Notes: generated from the sequence alone by a model not told the origin. Numbered from the stretch's first letter, positions 11,042 through 21,787 are shown. The stretch: 64,000 nt of DNA from Ophiura sarsii (GCA_035610835.1 CM069455.1:40999944-41063943); one strand, 5' to 3'. Numbers and translations are program-made.

Positions 11042-11218
11042 ATCATCAACACCAAAATCCACCATGCACCACCTCATGCCTCAAACAGCACATACAAGAC
11101 ACAATTTTATAATTATACTAGATGTATAGTAATTGCGCTATCAATAGAGCCTACAAACATTCAGATTCGCTAGAGCAAATATCTCCTTTGTCATGTTGTA
11201 TGGCATAAAAAGCTATAG

Positions 11219-11416
11219 GGTGATTGCACGGAAGGTCATTAGTGTAAACTGTACTCCAGAACAACTCATGCATGTATGGAGTACAATACTAATCACTTAA
11301 ATTGGATCAATATCAGTAAACAGGTGATTGGTATTGTACTACATGAACTTATACTTGCATGCATGAGTTGTTCTGGAGGACAGTTTGAACTAATGACCCT
11401 TCGTGCAATCGCCCTA
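11219..11416. mobile_element. 198-bp miniature inverted-repeat element, private to the left duplication arm
   Basis: Ends are GGGTGATTGCACG and CGTGCAATCGCCC, with extended inverted similarity inside (CAGAACAACTCATGCATG and its inverse CATGCATGAGTTGTTCTGG). TATA or TA flanks both sides. The right arm has the empty site near 46262 (GCATAAAAAGCTATA continuing directly to AAACATG on the minus strand). Confidence 0.75.
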
Positions 11417-11984
11417 TACAACATTTTTTCCTCAACCAATTTTAACCAACTAACATTATTTTGAAGGCTAATGAGCCAGCCTCTTTACCAGAATAAATAA
11501 TGTTATTGGACAGTTTCTTAGAAATGAAATCCCACAGTTAAGTACTCTTCTTTACAGATTTTTCAGAAACCTTCCCCAACTTTCCAAGTCTTATGCATCC
11601 GATTATAGTTGCATAAAGAAAATACGCGTCCGGGGGCGATTTTTTTTTTACTAGTACACATTTGTATGGGCTCACAGGTAAAATCAGTTGACTTTTTTTT
11701 TTAAATTAAAAAATCATTTTATTCAGTGAGTTTTGCTTTATTCCGTATTAAAACGAAATAAATAAATTTTACAAATGTTTACTAGTAAAAAAAAATCACG
11801 TCCGGGGTATGGTTTGGCGTACCGAGCTGTTATCTAATGTTTGTATTTTGTAGATCGTGCGTCAGTTTCACACAAAAGCGTAATGTAAATAATATCGCTA
11901 TAGAAAACCGCTATTGCGATAGCATGACTCATTTCAAATTTTGGCAGTTAAAATTATTATATCATTTATATAACCTAGGTGCGA

Positions 11985-12265
11985 CGGGAAAAGTGTACTT
12001 TAGGTCCCCGATTCTTGACTGTACTGGTATCGTCCGATACTGGAATACCCAGTATCGTTCGATTTTGGTACAAAGTCAGTGTTCCAGTATCGTTCAATAC
12101 TGGGACAAATCTCACTGTTATCACGTGTACCTGTATCGCCCGATACTGGAACATGAAAACGTTCCAGTATCGCTCGATACTGGAACATAATGTGATGTAC
12201 CAGTATCGATATACTGGATCAGTAAAATGTGCCAATATTGACCGTAAAGTAAAGTATCCGAAATT
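11985..12265. repeat. Palindrome-array element, CCAGTATCG/CGATACTGG family, copy 1
   Basis: About five imperfect palindromes of roughly 20-24 bp in a row, for example TTCCAGTATCG followed by CTCGATACTGGAA, spaced about 35-60 bp. It is bordered on the left by GGTGCGACGGGAAAAGTGTAC. It lies in the intron just upstream of transporter copy A exon 2. The equivalent in the right arm is 43432-44178. Confidence 0.8.
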
Positions 12266-12290
12266 CATCAGAATTGTCTTCTTCTTATAG

Positions 12291-12440
12291 GTTTACTGAT
12301 ATTACCAATCATAAGGAGCGGAGGTGTCATAGACCCCAGCATAGTGGTGATTATCGCTGGCATAATAGGTGGGCTTGGCCTGATAATTGGATCCTTAACA
12401 TCTGAGATTGTCGGTCTGGTGTTGGCCTTAACTATGGAAG
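12291..12440 (+). CDS. SLC16-like monocarboxylate transporter copy A, exon 2
   Basis: This 150-bp exon lies between the acceptor TTCTTATAG and the donor GTAAAACG. It is phase 1 at both ends and encodes about 50 residues: LLILPIIRSGG, then a membrane helix IVVIIAGIIGGLGLIIGSL and the start of another, EIVGLVLALTMEG. By homology to SLC16 major-facilitator proteins this is the TM2-TM4 region. The copy B counterpart is 43212-43361 with a few substitutions. No exon 1 homologue (as at 48961-49132) is seen upstream in this window. The duplication homology ends about 1 kb upstream, so exon 1 was probably not duplicated. Copy A may be 5'-truncated or may use an unrelated first exon. Confidence 0.85.
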
Positions 12441-12537
12441 GTAAAACGACTAATATGTTTTTATTCCACAGTTTCATTACATGATAAAAACAAGCATAAA
12501 ATGCGTACGTCGTGCGACTGTGAGAAATATGGTAATA

Positions 12538-13230
12538 CAGGGTGTATCAAAAAATTAGGACTCTGTTTCATGACAGTGTAATTCTTATTATAATCATTGG
12601 ACCATGACCAATTTAGTCTCAATGTAAAGCCTAATTAATTATTATGATATCCTGAAAATATAAGATCTATCCAATGCGCAAAATAAGAAAACTAGCGCAC
12701 TTCTCGTAAACCATTTCATTTACTAGTTTGTACAATGGGATCTACATGTACAGACCAGTAAATAACATAGCTTACGTTTCAATACGTTATAATAATTGTC
12801 AACATAGTAAATAATCTATCAGTCAATAGCAAAGTTTAGTTTGGTAATCCATTTCATTCTGGCACAAATCAATACTGGCTAAAAAAATCCGCAAAACAGA
12901 TGCATGCATATTCTGTGCAAATTAAAAAAGGTTTTGTTAAACAGTTCTCGAACCCACTGTGGATGGTTCATTGAGTTACAAATCGAGCACTTTCATATTA
13001 CTCGATTGTTAATGTTACTGTGTGAATTCCCATTGTACAAACCAGTAAATGACATGGTTTACACAAAGTACGCTAGTTTTCTTATTTTTCATCGGATTGA
13101 TCTCATATTTTCAGGATATCATAATAATTAATTGGGCTTTACATTGAGACTAAATTGGCCATGGTCCAATGATTATAATAAGAATTATACCGTCATGAAA
13201 CAGAGTCCTAATTTTTTTTGATACACCCTG
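12538..13230. mobile_element. TA-flanked mariner-type MITE (CAGGGTGTATC ends), 693 bp
   Basis: Ends are CAGGGTGTATCAAAAAA and TTTTTTTGATACACCCTG with TA on both sides (12536-12537, 13231-13232). The inverted arms are about 140 bp, including TCATTGGACCATG. No transposase. It sits exactly at the end of another TA-type MITE (13235 onward). Confidence 0.85.
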
Positions 13231-13731
13231 TATAGGCTGTCCCAGAATGATTTATACCGTGTTTGAAACCATTCTAAAAATTTAAATACAGTATTGCAGT
13301 TCAAATCCAATTCCCTCAATATAATGGGAAACATGTTGTCTACTTAATCTGTCAATTTCATCAAAACATCGTCATCTGTTCCGATATGACATAACATTAT
13401 TAAAAATTGGTAAAACCAGTTTTTCACTTTCAGCGTATTTCAACTGATAAAACTAGACAACAAGCGTCAAAACTGTTGCTTAAAGGTCCAGCGAAGTGCT
13501 CACAAAACTTTTTTTCAAAAGTTATACAATATATTAGTTGGAACATTTCACATGTTATGGCCGAAAATATGGCCACAAATTAAAAATAACATGTGTATCA
13601 AGTTGTACAGGTTCCCTTACAAACAGTATCATGATCTCGATCTATTCATTCACTTAATGTGCTAATACGGCTAGTACTCGTACACTCGTGATTGTATGGT
13701 TTTGAATGCACATAGCATGGATACATCTTAA

Positions 13732-14249
13732 GGCCCGTATTCTCGTACGTAGTTAAACACGGTTTTAAGCTAAACACGCGTCTAACTTTGACTTTAGACA
13801 CAGCGTTTAACTAAACGCGATTCTCGTACATTTGTTTTACTTAAACACGCGTCTAACTCACTGAAAAGTGTCTAACTTTAAACATGGGTATGGGGGTAGT
13901 TTAAGGCGCGTTTAACTAAACAAATACACGAACTGTATGCCTTGAGTTGATTACTCAACCGTGCCCGCTGTAAAGCTGCCGAGCATATTGTGTAGTATTA
14001 AAAATACACGTGCGTTTGAGGTATTCAGTCGATATCTATTGTAACCTATTAGGGCCACAACAACAATAAATACCTGTATACATACTATACAGTAACGCAC
14101 AACGACCCTGGGAACGAGATTCGCCGAGTTTAAAACCGTGTTTAGTTATAAACACGTTGTTTAAAAGATAAACTCGCGTTTTAGTTAAACACGCGTTTAG
14201 ATAGACACGATTTTAAGCTAAAACCGTGTTTAGTACGAGAATACGGCCC
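13732..14249 (-). mobile_element. Foldback element, GGCCGTATTC family, copy 2 (inverted)
   Basis: Near-identical to the reverse complement of 9081-9594, with only small differences, so the family was active recently. Ends are GGCCCGTATTCTCGTACG and GTACGAGAATACGGCCC. Confidence 0.8.
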
Positions 14250-14561
14250 CTTATGTTTAAAGTTCGCGCGGTCATCAATTGTTCAGCAAGGCATGATGAT
14301 AGGAGGAGGTAACATTGTTAAGAGTGTGTGTAGACATATTGAACCTGTCACAGTTTTACACTATACTAGTGCATTGTTTGCTAACTATGATTTCTCCTCT
14401 GTGTTACCTGGTAGAGCGGGGTTTTCAAAATACGAAGATCGTTTTTAACACGTATTTAACACGGATTTTGGGCGCATTTATTATTTTTGTAAATTTATTC
14501 TTTCCCTTTATTTAATGGATCGTTCATAGAATGTTTATTTTCGAAATCCTTAATTTTGATA

Positions 14562-15574
14562 TAAACACTTCAAAAGAAGTAAGTTCCCCTTTAGGGTTTC
14601 CCTTATATTTTCAAAAATATACATTGGGTTGAAATGGGTTTTCTGTCAGATTGTTATGAGGTTCATACCAATACTTGACCAAAATTTCAAATCAACAGGT
14701 TCTGTCATGCTTGAGTGAGCTTGTATTGAATGACAGAATGTCCCATTTCAAAAGTTGTTAAAATAATGTTTAGTAGTGTGTGTATCCACCACGTTGGTGT
14801 ATCAATTGACGTATGTGGCGTCGCCGAGGGGAGCAACATTCTGAATGTTGTGTGGTACCTGTGACAGCGTTTGGAGGAGGCAGTGTAATGGTATGGGCGG
14901 GCATCAGCAGTGGAGGGAAAACCGATCTCGTTCAAATCAATGGGAATCTCAACGCCATTCGGTATGTTGGCGAGGTGCTGCGACCACATGTGCTTCCCTA
15001 CGCTGGAGCTATAGGAAATGGATTTGTCTTGATGGACGACAATGCGCGCCCACATAGGGGAAGAGTTGCTAATCAGTTCTTGGAAGATGAAGGTATAGAG
15101 CGTTTGGTTTGGCCCCCGAACTCCCCTGATCTCAACCCAATCGAGCATCTGTGGGATCAGTTAAAGCGGGCCGTGGATCGTAGAGTGGATGATCGCACTA
15201 ATCTTGCTAACTTACGTCTTCTGGTACAACAAGAGTGGGATGCCATCCCACAGCATCGAGTGGCGCGCCTCATCATCACTATGAGACGTCGATGTCGGCA
15301 AGTCATACAACAACGCGGTGGATACACCCGCTACTAAACATTATTTTAGCAACTTTTGAAATTAAACGTTATTTTAGCAACTTTTGAAATGGGACATTCC
15401 GTCATTCAAAACGTGCTCACTCGAGCATGACAGAACCTGGTGATTTGAAGTTTTGGTCAAGTATTGGTATGAAGCCCATAATCATTTGACTGAAAACCCC
15501 ATTTCATTCCAATGTATTGTTTTGGAAATATAAGGGAATCCCTAAAGGGGAACTTACTTCTTTTGAAGTGTTTA
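14562..15574 (+). mobile_element. Tc1-like transposon, internally deleted, long inverted ends
   Basis: Inverted ends of about 220 bp start AAACACTTCAAAAGAAG and finish CTTCTTTTGAAGTGTTT. TA flanks lie at 14560-14561 and 15575-15576. A short piece near the right end (ACGTTATTTTAGCAACTTTTGAAAT) is duplicated at 15340-15388. It contains the partial transposase at 14813-15337. Confidence 0.8.
14813..15337 (+). pseudogene. Partial Tc1-like transposase, C-terminal DDE half
   Basis: 174 residues. Block GGGSVMVWAGIS is followed by the second catalytic Asp in LMDDNARPH and the Glu in WPPNSPDLNPIEHLWD, spaced as in the DD34E class of Tc1. Full Tc1 transposases are about 340 residues with an N-terminal paired DNA-binding domain and a first Asp. 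Both are missing, and the left inverted end runs directly into the frame. The element cannot transpose by itself, although this half-frame is intact. Confidence 0.85.
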
Positions 15575-15654
15575 TAATACATGTATACACTTCGCTGGAT
15601 CTTTAAGGAAGTATTTGCTTCATAAAACATCATAGGCAGTTGATATCTATTCTG

Positions 15655-15675
15655 CCCCCCCCCCCCCCCCCCCCC
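15655..15675 (+). repeat. Poly-C tract, about 21 bases
   Basis: Homopolymer in transporter copy A intron 2. Confidence 0.85.
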
Positions 15676-15699
15676 ATGACAAAACAGCATAACAGACAT

Positions 15700-17030
15700 T
15701 TTGAAGTTTATGAGATATAAGACAAAACATGTTATTTTAAAAGCCTTTAGAGACTTTGTGACTGTTTAATTTATGTTTCAACTTGTCTTAATAGACATTA
15801 GGCATGTCTTACAAGATGTAATTATTTTTTTGACAAATCTCCCATTTTACGCTCAAAATGTCTGTTATGCTGTTTTGTCGTGGTGTTACTGCTTTAACAA
15901 TGAATGGACAAACTTTGACAGAAAGGAATTAATGCAAGACACTGTCAATTCAATGAGTTTTGATATTTGATATTATGTACATGTTGAATTAAAGTGTTCA
16001 AATAACATGGATGTAGGTGTTTGCCTAAAACTATGTCAATTTTGAATGATTTTTAAACAAATTTGATGATTTTATATGAAATTTACAAAATCATTCAAAA
16101 CCCATATTATTCATTTATATTCATTGAGCGTTGTCAATTTCAACAACAAAAAATCACCACTTTATGTGGTTATATCTTCATTTTTGTTTTAACAGTTTCA
16201 CTGTATACATAATAATATTTCATAATAGAGCATAATCACTTTACATATTGTCCTGGAAACTATCAATATCGCACAATCTACCGTTGGATAAACCGTTGGA
16301 CAAAATGATGGTGACCAAAAATATATGACTGGTAGGTCTTCCCTTCTATATGTAAGGAAAACTTAGTTTTAACCAGAGTCTCTCATGGCAGTATATATTT
16401 GTATACTATCCCCTGGCCCTCTGACCCTAACATAATGTTAAAATCAAACAATTGTAATTCCCTTTGCAACCTGCTATCCTAAAACGAATCGGCGTGACAC
16501 AAACAATCCAGGATACTTGGTAGTTTGCCATTGTCTTCAATAGCACATTGGCACATTTTAAAGGGATAAGTCAAAGGTTGGATCTGATTTTAAATGGTCG
16601 AAAATTAACTTGTGGTATCTTTATCAAACACAATGCTGTTTTTATGTCATTGTGAGGATTAAAATTGCAAGTGAAAACAATAAATCAAAACACAATGTTC
16701 CCTTACGATTTTTGAAATATTTTAAAAACGTTACAAATTTACTCAATGAAAAACCTGAAGGAAGACCACTGAAACCTTTAATTACCCAAAGAGTATGCAT
16801 GGTATGACACCAACGGCTTTCTTTAAACGTGAATGATCTCCATGCACGTGTCCATTTTTACTGCAGAAAAACATTATTAATGTTTTCATGCCTAAAGAAA
16901 AATGTATTTGATAACATTTGGCGTGTTGTTTAATCAAAATGCCAGTAAATAATCATAATGAACATGTGGCATATTCTGCAACAGGGACTGACACGTATCG
17001 ATAATACAAAGTTATAGACATCTTGTTAAC
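15700..17030. other. Intron 2 of transporter copy A, no gene seen
   Basis: AT-rich. Short open frames such as 15773-15970 and 16610-16807 have no recognisable content. Confidence 0.4.
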
Positions 17031-17039
17031 ATGACGTAT

Positions 17040-17345
17040 CAAAATCAATTGTTCAACAAGATGGCTTCAGGAACGTTTTTCTGGACCTTTTAGTGTTAAA
17101 ATATAGCCAATTTTCAGGAAATTTTTCTAGACCTATTTAGTGTTAAAGTATCCAATTTCGGAGTGATATGAGAGAATTAGTTTCGATGTTTTATTATTCA
17201 AGCTTAACTAGATGGCTTCAGGAACCTTTTTAGTGTTACAATAGCCAATTGTTTTCGCGCTATGCGCGATGTTATATTCAAGCTTAATAACATGGTTTCA
17301 GGAACGTTTTCCGGACCATTTTAGTGTTAAAATAGTCAATTTTTA
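17040..17345. repeat. Diverged tandem repeat, about 3-4 units
   Basis: Reiterates AGATGGCTTCAGGAAC...GGACC..TTTTAGTGTTAAAATA..CCAATTTT with variable spacing, in copy A intron 2. Confidence 0.6.
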
Positions 17346-17587
17346 CCTATATGTCATCATTTAAAATGTGTTTTTATAAGCATCTTAAAGATGTTTCGGT
17401 CATTTGACTCGAAACATTTCTGTTCTAAAAACTGCAAGTTAATTTCCATATAATATATCCCTGGAGAGCTTTCATGAGCCTCTTAGAAAGCCTACAACCT
17501 GGACCCCACCAGGGGGTCTTGAGCGGGTCCCTGGACCCCACGCCGTGAGACACTCCGCTCTGATTGGTCACTAAATTAGGTCAGCCC

Positions 17588-17616
17588 CGCCTCCCCCTCC
17601 CCCCCCCCCCCCCCCC
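17588..17616 (+). repeat. Poly-C tract
   Basis: Homopolymer after a C-rich stretch, in copy A intron 2. Confidence 0.8.
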
Positions 17617-17654
17617 GTACATTTTAATCATGGATCCGCCACTGCCTATCACTT

Positions 17655-17896
17655 TCCACGCGACTATTAGGCCTACTTAGTTTTACTATGTACAAAACAG
17701 TTTTTCAGAAACCTTTCCAAACTTTTTAAGTCTTATCGCAAGGATTACTGAACCAATACATGTTTGTACTTATTTCAACGCATTTTTCATGATGATTATA
17801 AATATGGTGATGAATTTGAATAATTGTGATATTTTTGAAACATTTTGTTCAATTTTGGAACTGGCGTCTGCAGACGCCTGCCGCGTGGAAAGTGTT
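17655..17896. mobile_element. CACTTTCC MITE, copy upstream of transporter exon 3
   Basis: Family consensus ends are CACTTTCCACGCGGC and GCCGCGTGGAAAGTG inside TTAA, about 245 bp long. This copy runs from ACTTTCCACGCGAC to CCGCGTGGAAAGTG and ends about 50 bp before exon 3. The orthologous copy 39091-39298 is in the right arm, so the insertion predates the duplication. Confidence 0.8.
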
Positions 17897-17943
17897 AGGT
17901 TTCTGGAAACGCCTTAGCACATGTATTTTTTTTTATTATACAG

Positions 17944-18729
17944 GTTCTTTGGTAGTCGCCAAGGTAGTATCACTTGGAATACTTACAACTTATCACAAAG
18001 AAAATGTCGAATTGATGACGGCCATCTCTACGAGTGGTCAATCTGTTGGCATTATGGTAATGCCGCCAATGACCCAGATATTCCTGGATATCTACGGTTG
18101 GCGAGGAGCTATGATGCTCCTTGGGGCTTTAGGATGTCATATAATAGTCATCGGTATGATAATAAGACACATAATTAAACGGTATAGCGGCTATAGGCCT
18201 ATTCGACAATTAGATGAGCAAGAAAATGTTTCCTTATTCAAACGGTGTCGTACCTATTTATCAAATATCCTTAATGTGACTTTGATGAGCAACATCAGCT
18301 TTGTCAACTTGCTCGTTCAAGCTTTTGCAAACGGTTGGGCACTCACAAGTTGGTTGATCTACCTAATTCCTCACGCAGAAGAGAAAGGAATATCGCCCTC
18401 TAACGCCGTGTTCTTGGCAAGCATCGGCGGAATGGGTAACTTACTCGGTAAACTGTGTTGCCCCATCATCAAGAAATTTATACCGAACAGAACAACCATT
18501 TACATAGGTTGTATGCTAGCAAGTTTATCTCTCGGATTAGACCCGTTACTAGATTCAATGGCGGGACTATTGGTGTCATCGATCATGTTCGGCTTGATGA
18601 ACGGTCTAACATTCATAGCTACTATGGCTTCCATTAACGAAATAGTCGACGATAATCTTATTATCGATGCTTATGCATGGTTCTTCTTATTGATCGGGAT
18701 TAGCTCAATGGCAAGTGGCTTTATATCAG
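17944..18729 (+). CDS. SLC16-like monocarboxylate transporter copy A, exon 3
   Basis: 786 bp between the acceptor TTATTATACAG and the donor GTAAGACA, phase 1 at both ends, open throughout (about 262 residues). Visible blocks: SLVVAKVVSLGILTTYH (TM4), GIMVMPPMTQIFLDIYGWRG (TM5), LLGALGCHIIVIGMII (TM6), then a hydrophilic central loop (RQLDEQENVSLFKRC). After that come several further helices, including FVNLLVQAFANGWALTSWLI, VFLASIGGMGNLLGKL, TTIYIGCMLASLSLGLDPLL, LLVSSIMFGLMNGLTFIATM and AWFFLLIGISSMASGFISG. The YGWRGA block and the 6+6 helix layout are typical of SLC16 proton-linked monocarboxylate transporters in the plasma membrane. The substrate cannot be told from sequence. Confidence 0.9.
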
Positions 18730-18739
18730 GTAAGACAAA

Positions 18740-18979
18740 ACACTTTCCATGGCAATTTTACCATACAAAACAGGGTTTTTTTCAGAAACCTTTCCCAATT
18801 TCAAAGTCTATCTCAAGGAATACTAAACCAACACCAGGCATGTTTGTACTTGTTTTAATGCTTTTCTCATGGTGATTCCAAATATGGTGATAACATTTAA
18901 TCATTGTGAAATCTATGAAACGTTTTGCGAAATTTTGGAACTGTCGTCTGCTGACGACTGCCGCATGAAAAGTGTTAAC
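18740..18979. mobile_element. CACTTTCC MITE in transporter copy A intron 3
   Basis: CACTTTCCATGGCAA to CCGCATGAAAAGTG, diverged at both termini. Confidence 0.7.
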
Positions 18980-18999
18980 TGCAATCAATATAAAGTATT

Positions 19000-20150
19000 T
19001 CTCAAGACGGACTTTCATATAAAGGACGCCTTGTTCACTATGCGATGTACGGCGCCATCGAATTTACAGGAGGAATATCCAACATACATCACGAGGGACG
19101 ATCGCCTATAGCTGCGTGCACTCTTTTTCCTGGTCAATGGACCGCGAACTCCCAAACAAATCACGTGAGGGCAGTATTTTTTTCAGGATGATCGCGTCCC
19201 CAGTGACTTCATCAAGCTCTCTGTGTTGGTTGATAAATGCATTTAATACCCGAGGATCGAGGTTATCTGTGTTTTTATTTATAGTTTCAATTTGTTCTAA
19301 TATTTAACCAATAAATATCGAAAAAAGTAACAAAATCGGATGTAATTTGGGGGAGATATACCTTTTCATAAATGATGTAATTTTACGGACAAAATACTAC
19401 ATTTTCTTGATATTTCGAGCTCAAAATCATTTAATGCCCAAGAATGCCCAAAAATGTTATTGATGGAATCGCAAGTTTCGATGTTGCTCTACAATAAAAT
19501 AGTAACACTGGATGGGGCAAACACGGGGAAAATAGTGTAATTTGATCGACATTTCATGTCTCTCTGACGGAGAACTTTATGATTTCACAATTTAGCCCTT
19601 CAAATTCTATAGAGAATTGCATAGGCTTTTTATGTTAAAGATCAAATTCAATCTCAAATCACTAACAGCCCGATTTGTGTTTCAATAATTAAATGTCTTT
19701 TTCTTTTAGTTTCTTTTGGTTAATATAAGAAATATAACAAATTATCATGATAGAAATTTACGAAAATAATAATAAAGGCGAAGTTATTTAGACTCGTTAG
19801 CGTGGCATACTGTGTGTGCACGGCCTATGCAGTCACACAGTAGTTGATTTTCACGCGTCAAGTAGTATCGATTTCCAATTGTATACAAAGGAAATGCATG
19901 TTCAAGTGATTGCGTAGGGCCTCAGAATCGATAGTTAATTTGGTAAATAAGTTTATCAGTGTGAGTAATTTATTGATAATACAAAACTGTCAAATGAGGG
20001 CGTAGCGAACAAGATGCCCAATCCGTCCCTCGTGACATGTGTTAAAATGTACGAGCCATGGCGGAAGGGTATTTCCCTATGATTTGATGTATGTTGTTCG
20101 TGAGTAGAGAGAATTAAATATCAAGGTGATTAAAACTGTTACAGGTTGTT
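19000..20150. other. Intron 3 of copy A, unassigned
   Basis: ACATCACGAGGGACG (about 19087-19101) is inverted as CGTCCCTCGTGACATG (about 20025-20040), which hints at a roughly 950-bp inverted-repeat element. The match is too short to be firm. No coding region seen. Confidence 0.3.
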
Positions 20151-20194
20151 TGATATGGAATGTTCATTTTACTGATCCAGTGTAAAGGTACTCA

Positions 20195-20906
20195 CGTGTC
20201 ACGTTTCGGATACATGGTCCGTTATTGCGGATTTATTAACATTTTTATAAGAGATGCCTTTCTCCCTGCTCGCGTGGTCGTTATATTGTTTGCCTTATCT
20301 GCTTCTTTTCTGTGTTCTTTGAGTCTTGTGCCGAATTGTCTCCCGGTTTCGCCGATGTAGCCAATTTTTGCAAGGAATGTCATATATCGCGTCCGAAATA
20401 TTATGGGGATCGCGTTTATCCTGAGGATGTACCAACTGGTTACGAATAGTGCAGTGGGGTTTCATGGCCGTAGAGATTCGTTAGGTTTTCATAGTTCTTG
20501 ATATACGTTCAGAAACACCTTTGACGTATGGTAAAACAACAAAACAACGACTCCTGTTGTCATCATCTTTCTTGGTGCTTGTCTTCTTCTGTTTTTGGAG
20601 TGACCATCTGTTTCTTAACTTTGTCAAAAGACCAGGTTGAATAACCGCAGAGTTGTAGTGCATTTTGTACTTTATCTTCTTCCTCTTTCTTGTCAGCTTC
20701 TTCTGTGATCACTCGATCCTTCCTGTCATATAATGTTCTGATAACTCCAACCTTCTGGTGGAGAGGATGGTATGAATGGTAGTTTAGGTATTGGTCCGTG
20801 TGAGTTGGTTTCCTGTAGACCAGTAGCTTGACTGTACCATCTTCCTTTCTGACGATTAATGTGTCCAGAAAAGGTATCTAGGTGTCCAGAAAAGGTATCT
20901 TTCCTT
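20195..20906 (-). pseudogene. Penelope-like retroelement fragment: RT end plus GIY-YIG domain
   Basis: Read on the minus strand from 20906: FLDTLIVRKEDGTVKLLVYR, then KPTHTDQYLNYHS, typical of the palm/thumb region of Penelope reverse transcriptases. Near 20360-20200 comes IGYIGETGRQFGTRLKEHRK, the GIY-YIG endonuclease block. Stops and frame changes lie between. The 3' end ...CAGTAAAATGAACATTCCATATC (20150-20175, minus) matches the 3' end of the plus-strand fragment at 21776-21798. Confidence 0.75.
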
Positions 20907-20909
20907 GTA

Positions 20910-21572
20910 CCGGGTGGTTCAAAAAAGAGTTGACCCAAGTTCAAAGTAATTTTTCAACCACATTTAAAGTTTCAGAGAATGTGTGTTTACTTAGTCTTTA
21001 TAAGCAGTAAGTTTTGCAATTATCCTGTAAAGATGGCACGTTTAGCTTGTTTGGTTCTTCAGATATGATTCATTACAGAAAACATGTACAAAACTGATTT
21101 GTCCACGGGAGCGTCATTTAGTTTTTGTCTTAAACAGAACAGCATGCTCTAGTTTCAGAATTGAAAAGCCCGCCCTGACAAAGTATCCCAATCTCTATGT
21201 TTATGTGCCATTCACATTAAACAAAAAAACGTAGATACGTATAGGTAGGTAATGTCAAGCACCGGACAGATGTTTCAGATGTCTCCTTTTTTTCTTTTTC
21301 TCCTATTTTTACAATTTGTGACCAATCGTGGGCAAGTCCACTTTGTGCATTCCATCTCTACTAAAGGACGCTCCCGTGGCCAAGGTAGTTTTGTCCATGC
21401 TTTCTGTAATGAACCATATCTGAAGAACCAACCAAGATAAATGTACCATTTTATCAGGATAATTTCAAAACTTACTGCTTATCAAGACTATGTAAACAGA
21501 AATTCTCTGAAACTTTAAATGTGGTTGAAAAATTACCTTGAACTTGGGTCAACTTTTTTTTGAACCACCCGG
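20910..21572. mobile_element. TA-flanked MITE (CCGGGTGGTTC ends), 663 bp, within the Penelope remnant
   Basis: Ends are CCGGGTGGTTCAAAAAAG and TTTTTTTGAACCACCCGG with TA at 20908-20909 and 21573-21574. The inverted arms are at least 110 bp (TTTCAACCACATTTAAAG and its inverse). It sits exactly at the junction of the two Penelope halves. Confidence 0.85.
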
Positions 21573-21574
21573 TA

Positions 21575-21787
21575 GACTCAAATCATGTCATCGGATGGGA
21601 CGAGGCTAAGGTTATAGGCACGGAGCAAGACCGATATAAAAGATGGATCAGAGAGGCCATCGAGATCAGAAAGAGAGGGACCTCCACGATGAACCGCGAC
21701 GAGGGGCAGTACTACCTCACTCACGTTTTTGATGATCTGTTATCATCTGGCAAAAAATCCCCAGATGATATATCAACAGTAAAATGA
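21575..21787 (+). pseudogene. Penelope-like element, C-terminal fragment in the opposite orientation
   Basis: The frame gives SNHVIGWDEAKVIGTEQDRY, then KRWIREAIEIRKRG and MNRDEGQYYLTHVFDDLL, the C-terminal part beyond the GIY-YIG domain in Penelope proteins. Together with 20195-20906 this forms an inverted pair whose 3' ends point outward, as often described for Penelope insertions. Confidence 0.75.

Larger units (their letters stand above)
13484..15602. mobile_element. TTAA-flanked element (AGGTCCAGCGAAGTG ends) hosting two nested insertions
   Basis: Ends are AGGTCCAGCGAAGTG and CACTTCGCTGGATCT, flanked by TTAA at 13480-13483 and 15603-15606. Inside are the foldback copy 13732-14249 and the Tc1 remnant 14562-15574, leaving about 590 bp of its own sequence. 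TTAA targets are known for piggyBac and Kolobok superfamilies; which one applies is not decidable here. Confidence 0.7.
13235..15660. mobile_element. TA-type MITE (GTCCCAGAATGATT ends), interrupted by several nested elements
   Basis: Starts with GGCTGTCCCAGAATGATTTA and matches the inverse of 42852-43096. Homology resumes at about 15603-15650 (AAGTATTTGCTTCATAAAAC), matching the inverse of about 42365-42415. Between lies a TTAA-flanked element (13484-15602) that itself contains a foldback element and a Tc1 element. The far end appears truncated near the poly-C tract. Confidence 0.6.

Noticed and set aside
11837..12290. Overlapping open frames on both strands across the palindrome array
   Set aside because: They arise because palindromic units are open in several frames on both strands. 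The encoded residues simply reiterate the repeat (CCAGTATCG read in frame), and none matches a family.
14705..15148. 147-codon minus-strand frame opposite the Tc1 transposase
   Set aside because: Antisense shadow of the transposase half-gene, which has clear DDE motifs on the plus strand.
17826..17943. Upstream extension of the exon 3 frame (starting at 17826) as true N-terminal coding sequence
   Set aside because: It is the end of a CACTTTCC MITE, the acceptor TTATTATACAG lies at its border, and the phase-1 join to exon 2 works exactly at 17944.
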